Positions 1 through 8,765 of a DNA stretch of 43,077 nucleotides are shown here, piece by piece. Below the pieces are notes generated by a model. It saw only the letters and a list, made by a program, of their open reading frames with translations, ran no database searches and was not told the origin of the DNA. Within the stretch, counting starts at the first letter, position 1. Every line of letters starts with the position of its first letter. A program made the translations under genes and the position numbers. Source of the DNA: a virus. The stretch spans positions 1 through 43,077 of IMG/VR virus record IMGVR_UViG_3300029984_000017, one strand, 5' to 3'.

Positions 1-45
1 ACTCATATAGTCAAACCCGTAATCTTCAGGTCTTGGTTTATTCAT
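1..45 (-). CDS. Partial hypothetical protein (N-terminal end only)
   Basis: An ATG at 45 opens a frame that runs off the left edge. The visible protein starts MNKPRPEDYGFDYMS. It begins six bases after the stop of the helicase gene upstream, so it is probably the next gene of the same transcript. Fifteen residues are too few to name a family. Confidence 0.55.
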   Translation of the reverse strand, partial: MNKPRPEDYGFDYMS

Positions 46-51
46 AACGTT

Positions 52-1539
52 CTATTTTTGTATAATAACGTTGGATGTAATGTCGTCTAAAAACATACTT
101 CCATTAACATAAATCAAATTCTCACGCGCTCTAGTAATCCCCACATATTTAAGATTTTGCTCTTGTTCAAGTTGCCAAGGTAACGTTGCAAACTTCGACG
201 GGATAAGCTCAGGGCAAAGAAAAAATATTGTATCATTCTCCAAACCTTTTGCTTTATGGATAGTGCTTAGCAATATGCCTTTTACCTCATCTGAAAATAT
301 GTCCTCAATCAGCGCTGTCAATTGTTTCACGTTATCAACTTCTCCGCACAAATACCCAATAACTTCTATGCGTTGCATTAACGCTTCCATCTTTGGATGC
401 ATTAAAGGGTTTCGGAACCCCCGAGATTCAAGTTTTCTATACAACTTATCTTGTTCAATATCCATCATCCTAAGCAATGCCCCGATGCTCTTAGCACCAG
501 TTTTAGATATAAGAAGCAATATACCTTCACCGATATCTTTACCCCTCACCTTGCTCTTTATTTTGTTCTTCATCAACCAAAGATAAGTTTGTATCAACGG
601 CTTCAAATTACGACAGAGTATCCAATCGCCATATTCTAATTCAGTAAGGCTTCCGTCACGAACCGAACCTTCTTTTGCATTCGGAGCCCAACTTATCTCT
701 GGAACTATTTTTTGAGCTTCTTTAACCACATTTATAGCACAGCGGTATGAAACGGAAAGGGGGAGTTTGATAGCGGCACCGTTTAAAGCCGATAGTTTAC
801 TGTAGCTTCCTGCGTCTGCCCCCGCGAAGCCGTAAATTGCTTGACGTTCATCTCCCACCGTTATCAATCTCCCCCTTCTATTTAAACAATTTTTTATAAT
901 AGCATGTTGAGCCAATGAGAAGTCTTGGCTTTCATCGCAAAATACATAATCAAATTTACGGAACCTCAATGTTGCGTCAACGGCTGGTTGATATATCATA
1001 TCCATAAAATCGAATTGGTTCTTATCCTTATTCATTAATTCAAATACTTCTATCGCTACGTTAACTTCAGTTTCGCCAACGTTCAGGTCATACTGTTCAC
1101 ATAATGCAGTTACAACTTCAATGTTACTTTCTACCAAGTTGCAACGCATCAAATCAACAATCTTTGGTATTATATAAAAGTAATACCCCTTCTTGTTTTC
1201 ACGTATTTCCTCAAATTTTTTAATTACCTTCTCAATCTTAGATATTGCTTTATTTGGGTTCATTTTCACTTTCCCCCCATATCTGGATAATATCATACGC
1301 CAACCGTAACTATGCAAGGTCATAATGTCAACATCTTTCCTTTCAGAACGCTCTTTTAATTCGTTTATGATTGAATTATTGAACGCTAAAAATATCGCAG
1401 ACTTATGTTCAGGAACAAACTTTAACAATTCCAGCAGCACAGTGGTTTTACCCGAACCTGCAACTGCTGAAATGTTTATGTTAGCATCAGTGTCTTGGAA
1501 TGCCTTATAAATTGTTATTTGATTTTTGCTCGGTGTCAT
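52..1539 (-). CDS. UvrD/Rep-type superfamily 1 DNA helicase
   Basis: This is a 495-residue ATP-dependent DNA helicase predicted to unwind DNA during replication or recombination. The SF1 motifs appear in order. Walker A is AVAGSGKTT at residues 25-33. Motif II is CDESQD at 201-206. Motif III is GDERQAIYGFAGAD at 229-242. Motif IV-like SYRC follows. Motif V is STIHKAKGLE at 425-434 and motif VI is YVGITRARENL at about 465-475. The protein is shorter than full UvrD (about 720 residues), with a reduced 2B insertion, as is common in phage versions. It is the last complete gene of the recombination operon. One base separates it from the 106-residue gene upstream. Helicase identity is secure; the exact substrate (fork, D-loop or RNA-DNA) cannot be told. 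Confidence 0.93.
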   Translation of the reverse strand: MTPSKNQITIYKAFQDTDANINISAVAGSGKTTVLLELLKFVPEHKSAIFLAFNNSIINELKERSERKDVDIMTLHSYGWRMILSRYGGKVKMNPNKAISKIEKVIKKFEEIRENKKGYYFYIIPKIVDLMRCNLVESNIEVVTALCEQYDLNVGETEVNVAIEVFELMNKDKNQFDFMDMIYQPAVDATLRFRKFDYVFCDESQDFSLAQHAIIKNCLNRRGRLITVGDERQAIYGFAGADAGSYSKLSALNGAAIKLPLSVSYRCAINVVKEAQKIVPEISWAPNAKEGSVRDGSLTELEYGDWILCRNLKPLIQTYLWLMKNKIKSKVRGKDIGEGILLLISKTGAKSIGALLRMMDIEQDKLYRKLESRGFRNPLMHPKMEALMQRIEVIGYLCGEVDNVKQLTALIEDIFSDEVKGILLSTIHKAKGLENDTIFFLCPELIPSKFATLPWQLEQEQNLKYVGITRARENLIYVNGSMFLDDITSNVIIQK

Positions 1540-1540
1540 A

Positions 1541-1861
1541 TTAAATTTTCGACGCGGACGACCATTTTACCCATTTAGTATTTTTAGAGAACTGCAACCT
1601 CATAACCGCGCTATCCGTAACTATTTGGTTTAAATTTGATAAGAAGTTAGTTAGATTTGGATTAATCGAATTTCTAACCAAAAATGAAGTAATGTCTATA
1701 CCGTCAGCAACGCAATATTCAACCGATTCTACATTGTTTTGTGTTGATTCTGTAAACTTATGGCATAACAAATAAATGTATTCGTTATTGTTAAGTACTT
1801 GCGCTTGCAATACTACATAACCTTCATTTGTTAATCGATTTATCGCTTCAATATTTTTCAT
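1541..1861 (-). CDS. Hypothetical protein, 106 aa
   Basis: I do not recognise this protein. It is small and mixed alpha/beta in appearance, with no signal peptide, membrane segment or clear metal-binding cluster. Its ATG overlaps the TGA of the sigma-like gene upstream by four bases (ATGA), so it is probably translationally coupled. It lies between a sigma-factor-like gene and an SF1 helicase gene. A regulatory or accessory replication role is possible but rests on position only. Confidence 0.75.
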   Translation of the reverse strand: MKNIEAINRLTNEGYVVLQAQVLNNNEYIYLLCHKFTESTQNNVESVEYCVADGIDITSFLVRNSINPNLTNFLSNLNQIVTDSAVMRLQFSKNTKWVKWSSASKI

Positions 1862-2478
1862 AATTCCCCCGTTTCTTTATAATAATTTAATGTCTCTTTT
1901 ATTTTTTGTAAGCTTCTCGAATATTGATTGCAAGTAACGTCTGCATTTTCTTTAAGAAATTCAGATATCTTTTTATCTTGTAACCTTGAGCGAGTAATTC
2001 GCTTATCTATTTCGGTAAAATGGAAGTGATGCATAAGAGCCTCAATTAAGTCAGGTTCTGAGTTGCAGTGTAATTTTGGGTGTGTTGTAGAAATAGCATC
2101 TGTCAACTCAACCGATAGGCTTTGACATTCTCGTTGGTAGTATTTGAAGAAGTGTCGAGATATTGATTTATTGTAATAAAAATAAAAGTTATTACCTTTT
2201 TCAATATTGTATTTTGATAAGCACTTGTCGAAGATTATGTAACATTCCGATATCAACTCATCACGTTCCGGCATATCTTGCTTACCTGCCCCGTTTAACA
2301 GATTTAAGCAATTGCTGATATTCTTCTTAACAATGTCCTTCATCATTTTGAAGACTACGATTTTGAAAGCCTCTTCCCGCTTTTGGCATTCGGTTGTTTT
2401 AATAATTCGTATCCAATCATTTACTAACTTAACACGATAATCAAATGTTGCTTTAAAAATAGTATTTTCTAAATTCAT
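1858..2478 (-). CDS. Sigma-70-like RNA polymerase sigma factor (phage-encoded)
   Basis: Residues about 70-120 resemble sigma-70 region 2. The segment DELISECYIIFDKCLSKYNI is followed by a KGN..F.YYN motif and a basic helix ISRHFFKYYQRE, matching the family pattern DLIQEG...A...FD...G..FSTYA...IR. The C-terminal part (about 155-200) has a helix-rich stretch with SRLQDKKISEFLK and QYSRSLQKIK that could be region 4. At 206 residues it is the size of small alternative sigma factors. It would direct host RNA polymerase to phage promoters, in the way T4 gp55 does for late genes, but that role is inferred. Its ATG overlaps the TAA of the zinc-ribbon gene by one base. A second sigma-like gene lies at 16183-16812. 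Confidence 0.72.
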   Translation of the reverse strand: MNLENTIFKATFDYRVKLVNDWIRIIKTTECQKREEAFKIVVFKMMKDIVKKNISNCLNLLNGAGKQDMPERDELISECYIIFDKCLSKYNIEKGNNFYFYYNKSISRHFFKYYQRECQSLSVELTDAISTTHPKLHCNSEPDLIEALMHHFHFTEIDKRITRSRLQDKKISEFLKENADVTCNQYSRSLQKIKETLNYYKETGEL

Positions 2479-2801
2479 TATTTAACCCCCCTTTTCATTT
2501 CTTTGATAGCTTGCCCCATTAATCCTTCCTTTCGGTCACGTATCTCTTTGTTGAAATGGTTATGGGTTCGCTTTCTTAAGACTTTTACCTTATCTTCTTT
2601 AGACATTGATGCGATAGCCCCAAACTGAATATTTTTGTCTGAGAGAGGCAGGATTTCAGTTATATTTGTCATCCTTTTGCCGCACTTATAACAAAATAAT
2701 TTCGGCAATGATTCGATACCAACGTACACGAAAACCACTTTCACTTCTTCTACCACATTGCCTAATCTTTCACAATCAGGGTTTGAACATTCAAATTTCA
2801 T
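2478..2801 (-). CDS. Small zinc-ribbon protein, 107 aa
   Basis: Two Cys pairs fit a zinc ribbon: CSNPDC at residues 5-10 and CYKC at about 37-40, separated by a beta-rich stretch. The C-terminal 50 residues are strongly basic and helical, ending KEMKRGVK, which suggests nucleic-acid binding. No enzyme motif is visible. The gene lies directly between the RuvC-like resolvase and a sigma-factor-like gene, so a role in transcription or DNA handling is plausible, by position only. Confidence 0.75.
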   Translation of the reverse strand: MKFECSNPDCERLGNVVEEVKVVFVYVGIESLPKLFCYKCGKRMTNITEILPLSDKNIQFGAIASMSKEDKVKVLRKRTHNHFNKEIRDRKEGLMGQAIKEMKRGVK

Positions 2802-2803
2802 AT

Positions 2804-3295
2804 CTATTTATTTTGAAGGATTGTCACTCTCGCATATTCCATTATTAGGACTGCGTCTGAAGTGTCTAGGGTTATTTTTTGAGATGGGAATAATTGTTGC
2901 GCTCTGGACTTTAATTTATTCTTCCACTGGCTTGTAGATGAATGTCCTTTGACGCCGAATTGGTAGTGTTTTTGCCATTTTTGTGGGGTAACTTCCACGG
3001 TAGGAATTTTGCGTGACATAAGAGCCATTTCAATATGTCCGAAGTTTTGACCGAAGTTGAACATCTGCATTCCACCCATTCCTGGCATCCCGCCAACTCG
3101 TTCCAAAAAACAAACTGAATTTTGACAATAAAGTTTAAAAAATAGGTATAAATCTTGCATCGTTTCAGGCATCTTAGCAACCTCAATAATGCTGTTTCGG
3201 GTCAATGAAAATATAGCAATTCCACCTGATTTGCCAGGATCTATTGCTATGATTTTATCATCATTAAAGTACTTAGCTCGGTCTTTGTTTTCCAT
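2804..3295 (-). CDS. RuvC-like Holliday junction resolvase
   Basis: This 163-residue protein has the RNase H-fold acidic residues of RuvC-type nucleases. D19 is in IAIDPGKSGG, E65 is in FLERVGG, and D134/D137 are in LDTSDAVLIMEYA. The middle segment GQNFGHIEMAL and VTPQKWQKHY matches the phage/poxvirus-like RuvC branch. The enzyme would cleave four-way or branched junctions made by UvsX-driven recombination before packaging. In T4 this job belongs to the unrelated endonuclease VII (gp49). The gene follows the Rad50/SbcC gene by 18 bases. Confidence 0.9.
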   Translation of the reverse strand: MENKDRAKYFNDDKIIAIDPGKSGGIAIFSLTRNSIIEVAKMPETMQDLYLFFKLYCQNSVCFLERVGGMPGMGGMQMFNFGQNFGHIEMALMSRKIPTVEVTPQKWQKHYQFGVKGHSSTSQWKNKLKSRAQQLFPSQKITLDTSDAVLIMEYARVTILQNK

Positions 3296-3313
3296 TTTAT
3301 TAGTTTTACTTAC

Positions 3314-5152
3314 TTAAACTAATAACTTTGGTAACTCCGTGTAGTAACTGTTTCCGTCAACTTTTTTTACATACAGAGCGTTCTCATTATTGAAACCTTC
3401 AGAGACCGTCTGGGTTATCATCAAAATAGTAATTCCCATTTTTTCTAAGATTTTTATAATGTTCTCTTGACCCATAGAATCCACCCCAGGAAATACTTCA
3501 TCGAGCAATAAAAGATTTAACCCAAGACCATTGGTCGAAAGGTTAATCAAATGTTGTATTCCTAAAATACCCGCTACTTGAACACGCCCGCGTTCACCGC
3601 CCGACTTGCCCTTAAATACTTGGGGAGTGATTCCGTCGTTTTGAACAAACACGTCTATCTTCTCCCGCACCGAGCCGTCCTTCAATATCTTGAACCCATT
3701 GATTAGAACCGACGTGTCAACCCCGAACTTCTTTAGGAAGCTATTTGTCATCCCCTCGATTATCTTTATGCTCTTGTTTGCTAAATAAGTAAGGAACCCT
3801 GATTTGCCCATATTGTACTGCCAAAAGCTTATCATCTCCAACTCATCGCTATATCCTGCGGCTTCCTTGGACTTTAATTTCAATTCAGCATTTATTTCGG
3901 ACAGCTTTTCGTTTAGCAACTTCAACGCTTTATTGTCTTTCTTTGAAGCTTTGAGCGCGTTAATCTTTTGTTGAATCTTATAAACTTCTTTCGCTTCGTA
4001 ATCAATTTCCTCAGTATTTCGCTTGTTTTTTCGCTGGATGACACGTATTTCTTCAGTTATGTCGTCGGCTGTTTCTTGACGTTCTTGAATAGCTTTTTCT
4101 TTTTTAGTTATGGCAAGAAAGTCAGCCTCAATAGCAAGCTTCAATTTTTCTGTTAGCGCAAGAAGCTCTTTAGCTTCCGGAATTGTTAACTGGTATTCCG
4201 AATTGAGTATGAAATCTTTTTTGCAATGAGGGCAAGTTATTATTTCCTCAAGCTCGTTTTTGAGTGTACGAATTATTTTTACCGTATCGCTCAATTCTTT
4301 TACTTTGTCACTGCTTTCTTTTTTGAGCTTAGTTTTTTCTTCTATGCTTACCTTTTTAGTTTCAAAATCTTTTTGCTTCGACTTAACATCTTCATCAAGA
4401 CGCCCGTTTTCTTCCATGCGTAAACGCATTGATTCTTGCTTAGTTTTTTTATCGGTTTCAAGTTCCTTTATATCTTCAGCAGTAGTGTCCTCTAATTCCA
4501 GCTCCGCTTTTTGCTCATCAATTAAATCCACCTTAGCAATAAGTTTATCCGTCTCTAAATTTACACCGTCTAGCAATGCTTTATATTCCTTGTTCCGTTT
4601 AACAAGTTCTTCAATTGCTGGGTTAATCATATCAGCTGATGTAATACGGTTCATGATTTCTTTTTTGTCTAAATCATTAGCCGTAAAAAATGAGAACTTT
4701 GAGTCTTGGTCTATTATGAAGTACCTCAACAAATCTTCTTTGGTTATCCCTAAAAGCTCAAATATTCGCTTGTTGGCTTCGTTGGTTGAAACCACCTTCT
4801 TGTTTATTTCGCCGTTTTCCCATAACGTCAACAATGTGGTTTTACCGCGTATAAATTTGCGATATATCCTCAATGTGGAGTTCAGGAATTTATTTTCCAA
4901 TTCCAAGTCAACCTCACAGGTTTCAGATTCATAGTTTATGAACGCGTCTTTACCCAAGTTTCTCAAATCGTCCCCAGTCAAAGCAATGCCAATACCCTCG
5001 AACAATGTCGATTTTCCGGAGCCGTTATTTTCCATGGCTCGGTCCGTTTCATTGTGACCGAATATAACAGTGCAAACCCCATTACGAAATACATATGTAC
5101 TGTCTCTGTGCGAAAATAAATTTCTTATTTCAATTTTGATAGGACTCCACAT
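3314..5152 (-). CDS. Rad50/SbcC-like recombination nuclease subunit (T4 gp46-like)
   Basis: This is a 612-residue SMC-like ATPase that forms a complex with the Mre11/SbcD protein encoded just upstream and resects DNA ends for recombination. The N-terminal lobe has Walker A, NNGSGKST, at about residues 42-49. A long charged coiled coil follows, with the zinc hook CPHC at 307-310 in its middle. The C-terminal lobe has the ABC signature KSGGERGR and Walker B LLLLDEVFPGVD. An insert before the P loop (GHNETDRAME) lengthens the usual GxNGxGKS. T4 gp46 is similar in size (560 residues). Two bases separate it from the gp47-like gene. Confidence 0.95.
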   Translation of the reverse strand: MWSPIKIEIRNLFSHRDSTYVFRNGVCTVIFGHNETDRAMENNGSGKSTLFEGIGIALTGDDLRNLGKDAFINYESETCEVDLELENKFLNSTLRIYRKFIRGKTTLLTLWENGEINKKVVSTNEANKRIFELLGITKEDLLRYFIIDQDSKFSFFTANDLDKKEIMNRITSADMINPAIEELVKRNKEYKALLDGVNLETDKLIAKVDLIDEQKAELELEDTTAEDIKELETDKKTKQESMRLRMEENGRLDEDVKSKQKDFETKKVSIEEKTKLKKESSDKVKELSDTVKIIRTLKNELEEIITCPHCKKDFILNSEYQLTIPEAKELLALTEKLKLAIEADFLAITKKEKAIQERQETADDITEEIRVIQRKNKRNTEEIDYEAKEVYKIQQKINALKASKKDNKALKLLNEKLSEINAELKLKSKEAAGYSDELEMISFWQYNMGKSGFLTYLANKSIKIIEGMTNSFLKKFGVDTSVLINGFKILKDGSVREKIDVFVQNDGITPQVFKGKSGGERGRVQVAGILGIQHLINLSTNGLGLNLLLLDEVFPGVDSMGQENIIKILEKMGITILMITQTVSEGFNNENALYVKKVDGNSYYTELPKLLV

Positions 5153-5154
5153 GA

Positions 5155-6183
5155 TTATAAAGTTTTGATTAATTTCATGCCGTAAACTAATTGCTTACCG
5201 CTTATTGATTGTTGTTTGGAGAACGCTATGAAATCCTTCATAACGCTTTGTTTGTCATACAATAATACGCTTTCTGACTCAGACATTTCAATCGCTTCTG
5301 TTTCTTCTGTTGACTCAAATTTTATATCAATTCCAAGCTTGTGTATTTCGCTTGTATTAATATTAGCAAAATCAACCTTACTACCTTTAAACAAAAACCT
5401 GACGTGGTCATAATTTTCTCCGTCATATTTCTCCATAAGGTTTCGGGTTGACTCTTTGTCCTTGACTTCGATTACTTCTTTGATATACTTAGGGAACTTA
5501 GAAGGAACGAACTTAATTGAACCATCGCTATACAAGACGGTGAACCCCTTGTCAGTTATGTTTTCTCCGAAGTTATTTTGATATGCCGAACCCGTATAAA
5601 TGACATTTTCAGAGAGCTTTGAAGCGTCATGGTAGTGGCCAATTAAAACCTTGTCAAACATTTTGAACATTGATGGTTTAATCGATGACTCTACTAGTGA
5701 ACCGTCGTTGTTACGAACGCCGTCAAACCCTATATGAGTTATCAAAAAGTTTGTTTCTTCAACATCTATATTTAACGTTTCAAATTCTTCAAGCCATTTC
5801 TCTTCTCCGAAATACGGCACAAAATAAACGCATACCCCGCCTACCAATATGCCGTCGGCTCGGTCGTAAACTTTTGTTCCGCTGCGTCGGTATAAATCTA
5901 AATAGCTTTTTCGAGAATTTGGGTCTGTTTTATCGTGGTTTCCTGGTATAATGTGCATAGTTAACCCGTCTTCTTCTACCATGTCTATAATGTCTTGAAA
6001 ATCGGTAAGAGTCGATAACGGTTGACCTGAACGGTTGGTAAAGTTATCTCCCCCATCGAAGATGTGCTTTACCCCGTATTGATGACAAACGTTAATAAGT
6101 TGCCCGATTATGTCTTTAACTAATTCACCATTATCCTTTGTCAAATGCAGGTCGGTTGCAAAAACTCCTATCGCTTTTTTCAT
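5155..6183 (-). CDS. Mre11/SbcD-like nuclease subunit (T4 gp47-like)
   Basis: A 342-residue metallophosphoesterase acting with the Rad50/SbcC protein encoded next. The metal-binding motifs are present in order: ATDLHL (D11, H13), GGDNF (D46), GNHD (residues 81-84), THIGFD at about 150, and GHYHD at about 182-186. These place two metal ions for exo/endonuclease activity. The gene starts five bases after the UvsX gene and ends two bases before the gp46-like gene, so the pair is likely made together. It supports end resection in recombination-dependent replication. Confidence 0.95.
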   Translation of the reverse strand: MKKAIGVFATDLHLTKDNGELVKDIIGQLINVCHQYGVKHIFDGGDNFTNRSGQPLSTLTDFQDIIDMVEEDGLTMHIIPGNHDKTDPNSRKSYLDLYRRSGTKVYDRADGILVGGVCVYFVPYFGEEKWLEEFETLNIDVEETNFLITHIGFDGVRNNDGSLVESSIKPSMFKMFDKVLIGHYHDASKLSENVIYTGSAYQNNFGENITDKGFTVLYSDGSIKFVPSKFPKYIKEVIEVKDKESTRNLMEKYDGENYDHVRFLFKGSKVDFANINTSEIHKLGIDIKFESTEETEAIEMSESESVLLYDKQSVMKDFIAFSKQQSISGKQLVYGMKLIKTL

Positions 6184-6188
6184 ATCAA

Positions 6189-7307
6189 TTATTTTTTCTC
6201 AAAATCTTCTTCTATTTTAGCTTTCAACGCCAAAAGTTCTTTGTTCCTTGCTTTCCTTATTTGAGCGTGCAGTACTGGAATCATTTTGTTGTTTGTGTCG
6301 TAAAGAGCAAACAATTCGCGAACCGAAGTCCACTTCATTTTATCTCCTAAATAAGTAATTTTTTTAGCGCCTTCTTTTTTCAATATACCGTTGTCCAATG
6401 CGAACTCAATGTCTTCTTCTGAAAGAATTATACCATAACCGAGCAATATTCTTATGGCAGTTTCTTGCCTGCTGCCAAAATCATTTTTGACTACTTTCAC
6501 ATAAGTAACTTGAGCTACTTCTGTATCGTCAATTTTCTCGTGCTTCCCTATTGTAGTGCTTAAACGTAATGTTGATAAAAGTTCAACCCATTCGCCGCCC
6601 GTACTTTTTTTCTTAGAATGTTGTCCAAACCCAGCGATAGTGTCGTATTGATGGTTTAACATAACAAAATGAATTGTCCTAGTGTACATTTCACCCATCA
6701 AAAATTTAGCAAACATTTTCGCTGGTTTAGCAAACGCCCCTATCTTTTCGTGCTTCATTTCAGTTATATCGTCGCCCTTAATAAATTTCTTTGATAAAGT
6801 GTCGGTATTTTCTTCCATAGTGTCTAACTCAGATTTACTCAATGTAGCTCCTAAACTGTCCCACAGAAAGTAAAACTTTGGTTCTCCCATTTTATATTCT
6901 TTGAATAACGCATCAACATCATCCAATAATTTCTTAACCATCATAAACATTTTTTCAACATACCGTATCTTCATAACGATAATCTTGCTCGGGTTAATTC
7001 CAAGCTGAACTGCGTATTCTTTACTATCTCGGTTTTCACTTGATAATATAACAGCAACCCCAAGCTCAGGATTTTCTTTTAAAAAATGTTTCATACCTGT
7101 CAAACCAAGTGTGGTCTTTCCAGAACGACTCGGTCCGGCAATTTCGATTATACCTGTGGGGAATCCCATTATCCTTAGATTATAGTCCAGCTCTGAACTA
7201 CCAGTGTGAGCCCAACTCTTCATCTCCTTGAAGCCATCTTTATCAGATAGCTTAATAACGTCTTCGTTATTAAATCTTTTGATTATATCGTCTGTTATGT
7301 TAGCCAT
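6189..7307 (-). CDS. uvsX: UvsX/RecA-like strand-exchange recombinase
   Basis: A 372-residue RecA-fold ATPase that would coat single-stranded DNA and catalyse strand invasion. Walker A is GPSRSGKTT at residues 58-66 and Walker B is FYFLWDSLGA at about 145-154. The stretch IHFVMLNHQYDT and the later K-N-D segment match the RecA/UvsX core, and the length is close to T4 UvsX (391). It lies downstream of the SSB gene, but a good terminator sits in the 62-base gap between them. Its expression therefore depends on read-through or on a promoter I could not identify in the gap. Confidence 0.93.
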   Translation of the reverse strand: MANITDDIIKRFNNEDVIKLSDKDGFKEMKSWAHTGSSELDYNLRIMGFPTGIIEIAGPSRSGKTTLGLTGMKHFLKENPELGVAVILSSENRDSKEYAVQLGINPSKIIVMKIRYVEKMFMMVKKLLDDVDALFKEYKMGEPKFYFLWDSLGATLSKSELDTMEENTDTLSKKFIKGDDITEMKHEKIGAFAKPAKMFAKFLMGEMYTRTIHFVMLNHQYDTIAGFGQHSKKKSTGGEWVELLSTLRLSTTIGKHEKIDDTEVAQVTYVKVVKNDFGSRQETAIRILLGYGIILSEEDIEFALDNGILKKEGAKKITYLGDKMKWTSVRELFALYDTNNKMIPVLHAQIRKARNKELLALKAKIEEDFEKK

Positions 7308-7320
7308 ATATTTTTTTATA

Positions 7321-7348
7321 AAAAAGGGTTGCTATTTCTAACAACCCT
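7321..7348 (-). terminator. Rho-independent terminator after the SSB gene
   Basis: On the minus strand, arms AGGGTTG and CAACCCT pair perfectly (7 bp) around a 10-base loop. They are followed by a run of T residues just before the UvsX start. The hairpin begins about 20 bases after the SSB stop codon. It would end or attenuate the SSB transcript and leave the recombination genes at a lower level. Confidence 0.8.
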
Positions 7349-7369
7349 CAATTTTTAGAATGTTACAAA

Positions 7370-8749
7370 TTATTTGCTTTTTGCCAATTTGTCTTGAATA
7401 TCCTTCAAAGACATTTTTGCTTTTGGCTTAACTTCTTCTGGTTCTTCAACATCAGGTTCCGGAGCGTCGCCCTCACCGCCAATTGCTTCACGGATAGCTT
7501 CACGAATTTCTTCGTCCACCATAGATTTCTTAACCCGAACATCTAAATCGTTTTCGGCGATATATTCTTTCAGAGTTTCTCTGTCCATGTCATCAAACTC
7601 ATCGTTAGTTGTTTCAGGTGCGTTATCAGAGGCAGTGGCAATAATAGCTTCGCGGATGAGCTCGCGAATTTCATCGTCCTCAAAGGATTTTTTTACCCGA
7701 ACATCAAGTTCGTTTTCGGCAATATATTCCTTCAATTCTTCCCTATCCATGTCATCAAATTCGTCACCCGCTTTTTTCTTAACAGATTTTTTCACAGGAG
7801 CTTCTTCTTCTTCGTCATCAACAACTTTCTTTTTAGCGGCAGGTTTTGCAGTTTCCTTTTCAACCGTTTTCTTTACCAATTTTTTTGCAGGAGCTTTGTC
7901 TTCTTCGGCTTCTTCAACTGCGTCGTATTGAGAACGAATTTCTTCAAGTTTTTCAATCCAAGCTTCATTTTCAAATAAGCCAATTTCGTTTGTTTCATCG
8001 AAATTTTGAAGACCTTCTACAGCACGGTCAAAATCACGCATATTGTATTTTCCGATAATTTCATCCAATGGTTTTAAAGCCATAAATGCTTCCAACACTT
8101 CGTCGGTCAACGGATACGCAATATTCTTTTTAGGGAACGAAGTTTCGTAATAGTTTTCCCCCTTTTTTCGGTTTGGACTTTTCAAATACTTAACCAAAAT
8201 TGGTAGACCTTCGTCTGGGTCTGTGAATGGGTCGATTTCAATAGCATCATCGTCTTCTTCAGAAAACGCCAATTTGTTCATTGCATCACGTACCATTTTC
8301 TTAAATTCCCATAGCATAGGATGTAATTCTTCGTCGGACGATACTTTTGAAGCATAAGCCATCCAACTGTAAGTAGGCTTCAAAGAATCTTTATCTCCAG
8401 AGATTGCGTCAAGCTTATCGCTATCTTTAGCGCAAAATTTAGTTGCCATTTTTGAATATTCTTCAACAACATCCATTTTTGTTCCGCCGTGCAATCTTGA
8501 ATCGTTAATAGCGCCGCGCCCCATATCGCCATCTCTCTTAGCGAAGCTCAGCCAGTAACATTTTTTAGCTACGTAAAAATTTTCCTTGCCAGGATGTGGT
8601 GGAAATATACGTATTTTTACAGACTTGCCATCTTCAAGATTCAAATACTCGTTATTGCTTGCGCCAATAAGAGTGTTGTCATCTTCGACATGCTTCTTCA
8701 ATTTTTTAATAGGAGTAGCTTTGAATTGGCTACGAAAATCTTTTTCCAT
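7370..8749 (-). CDS. Single-stranded DNA-binding protein with C-terminal tandem Rho-N/HeH-like repeats
   Basis: This 459-residue protein has the layout of a T4 gp32-like SSB: a basic N-terminus, a core with an aromatic/basic segment (residues about 40-280), then an acidic tail. The assignment rests on this layout and on position between UvsY-like and UvsX genes. After the core comes a charged linker (about 283-328) alternating AKK and EEEE blocks. Two copies of a 41-residue repeat follow, at residues 329-369 and 383-423, sharing EFDDMDRE.LKEYIAEN. They have the helix-loop-helix look of Rho-N/HeH/SAP-like small domains. An acidic stretch and a short lysine-rich end finish the protein. Ordinary SSB tails lack such repeats. 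A strong terminator follows the gene. Confidence 0.75.
   Translation of the reverse strand: MEKDFRSQFKATPIKKLKKHVEDDNTLIGASNNEYLNLEDGKSVKIRIFPPHPGKENFYVAKKCYWLSFAKRDGDMGRGAINDSRLHGGTKMDVVEEYSKMATKFCAKDSDKLDAISGDKDSLKPTYSWMAYASKVSSDEELHPMLWEFKKMVRDAMNKLAFSEEDDDAIEIDPFTDPDEGLPILVKYLKSPNRKKGENYYETSFPKKNIAYPLTDEVLEAFMALKPLDEIIGKYNMRDFDRAVEGLQNFDETNEIGLFENEAWIEKLEEIRSQYDAVEEAEEDKAPAKKLVKKTVEKETAKPAAKKKVVDDEEEEAPVKKSVKKKAGDEFDDMDREELKEYIAENELDVRVKKSFEDDEIRELIREAIIATASDNAPETTNDEFDDMDRETLKEYIAENDLDVRVKKSMVDEEIREAIREAIGGEGDAPEPDVEEPEEVKPKAKMSLKDIQDKLAKSK
7481..7765 (-). repeat. Two tandem 41-codon repeats in the SSB tail
   Basis: The copies lie at 7643-7765 (first in the protein) and 7481-7603 (second), with a 13-codon spacer. 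They share EFDDMDRE, LKEYIAEN, LDVRVKKS and IREAI, and differ at a handful of residues. The shape (acidic start, helix, RVKKS turn, second helix) resembles Rho-N or HeH modules, which bind nucleic acid or act as small adaptors. Confidence 0.85.
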
Positions 8750-8765
8750 CTTTTGTTTGTTTTAA

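Noticed and set aside
1541-1861. Anti-defence or anti-CRISPR role for the 106-residue protein
   Set aside because: Its size would allow it, but nothing in the sequence or neighbourhood (helicase and sigma genes) points to it.
4260-4934. Open frame of 224 codons on the plus strand, rich in Ser/Leu/Phe
   Set aside because: It lies fully antisense to the Rad50/SbcC coiled coil. Its Ser-rich content is the mirror of Glu/Lys codons, and it has no neighbour or promoter.
7780-7910. GAA/TTC-rich stretch as a simple sequence repeat
   Set aside because: It encodes the Glu/Lys-rich linker of the SSB; codons vary and there is no regular nucleotide unit.
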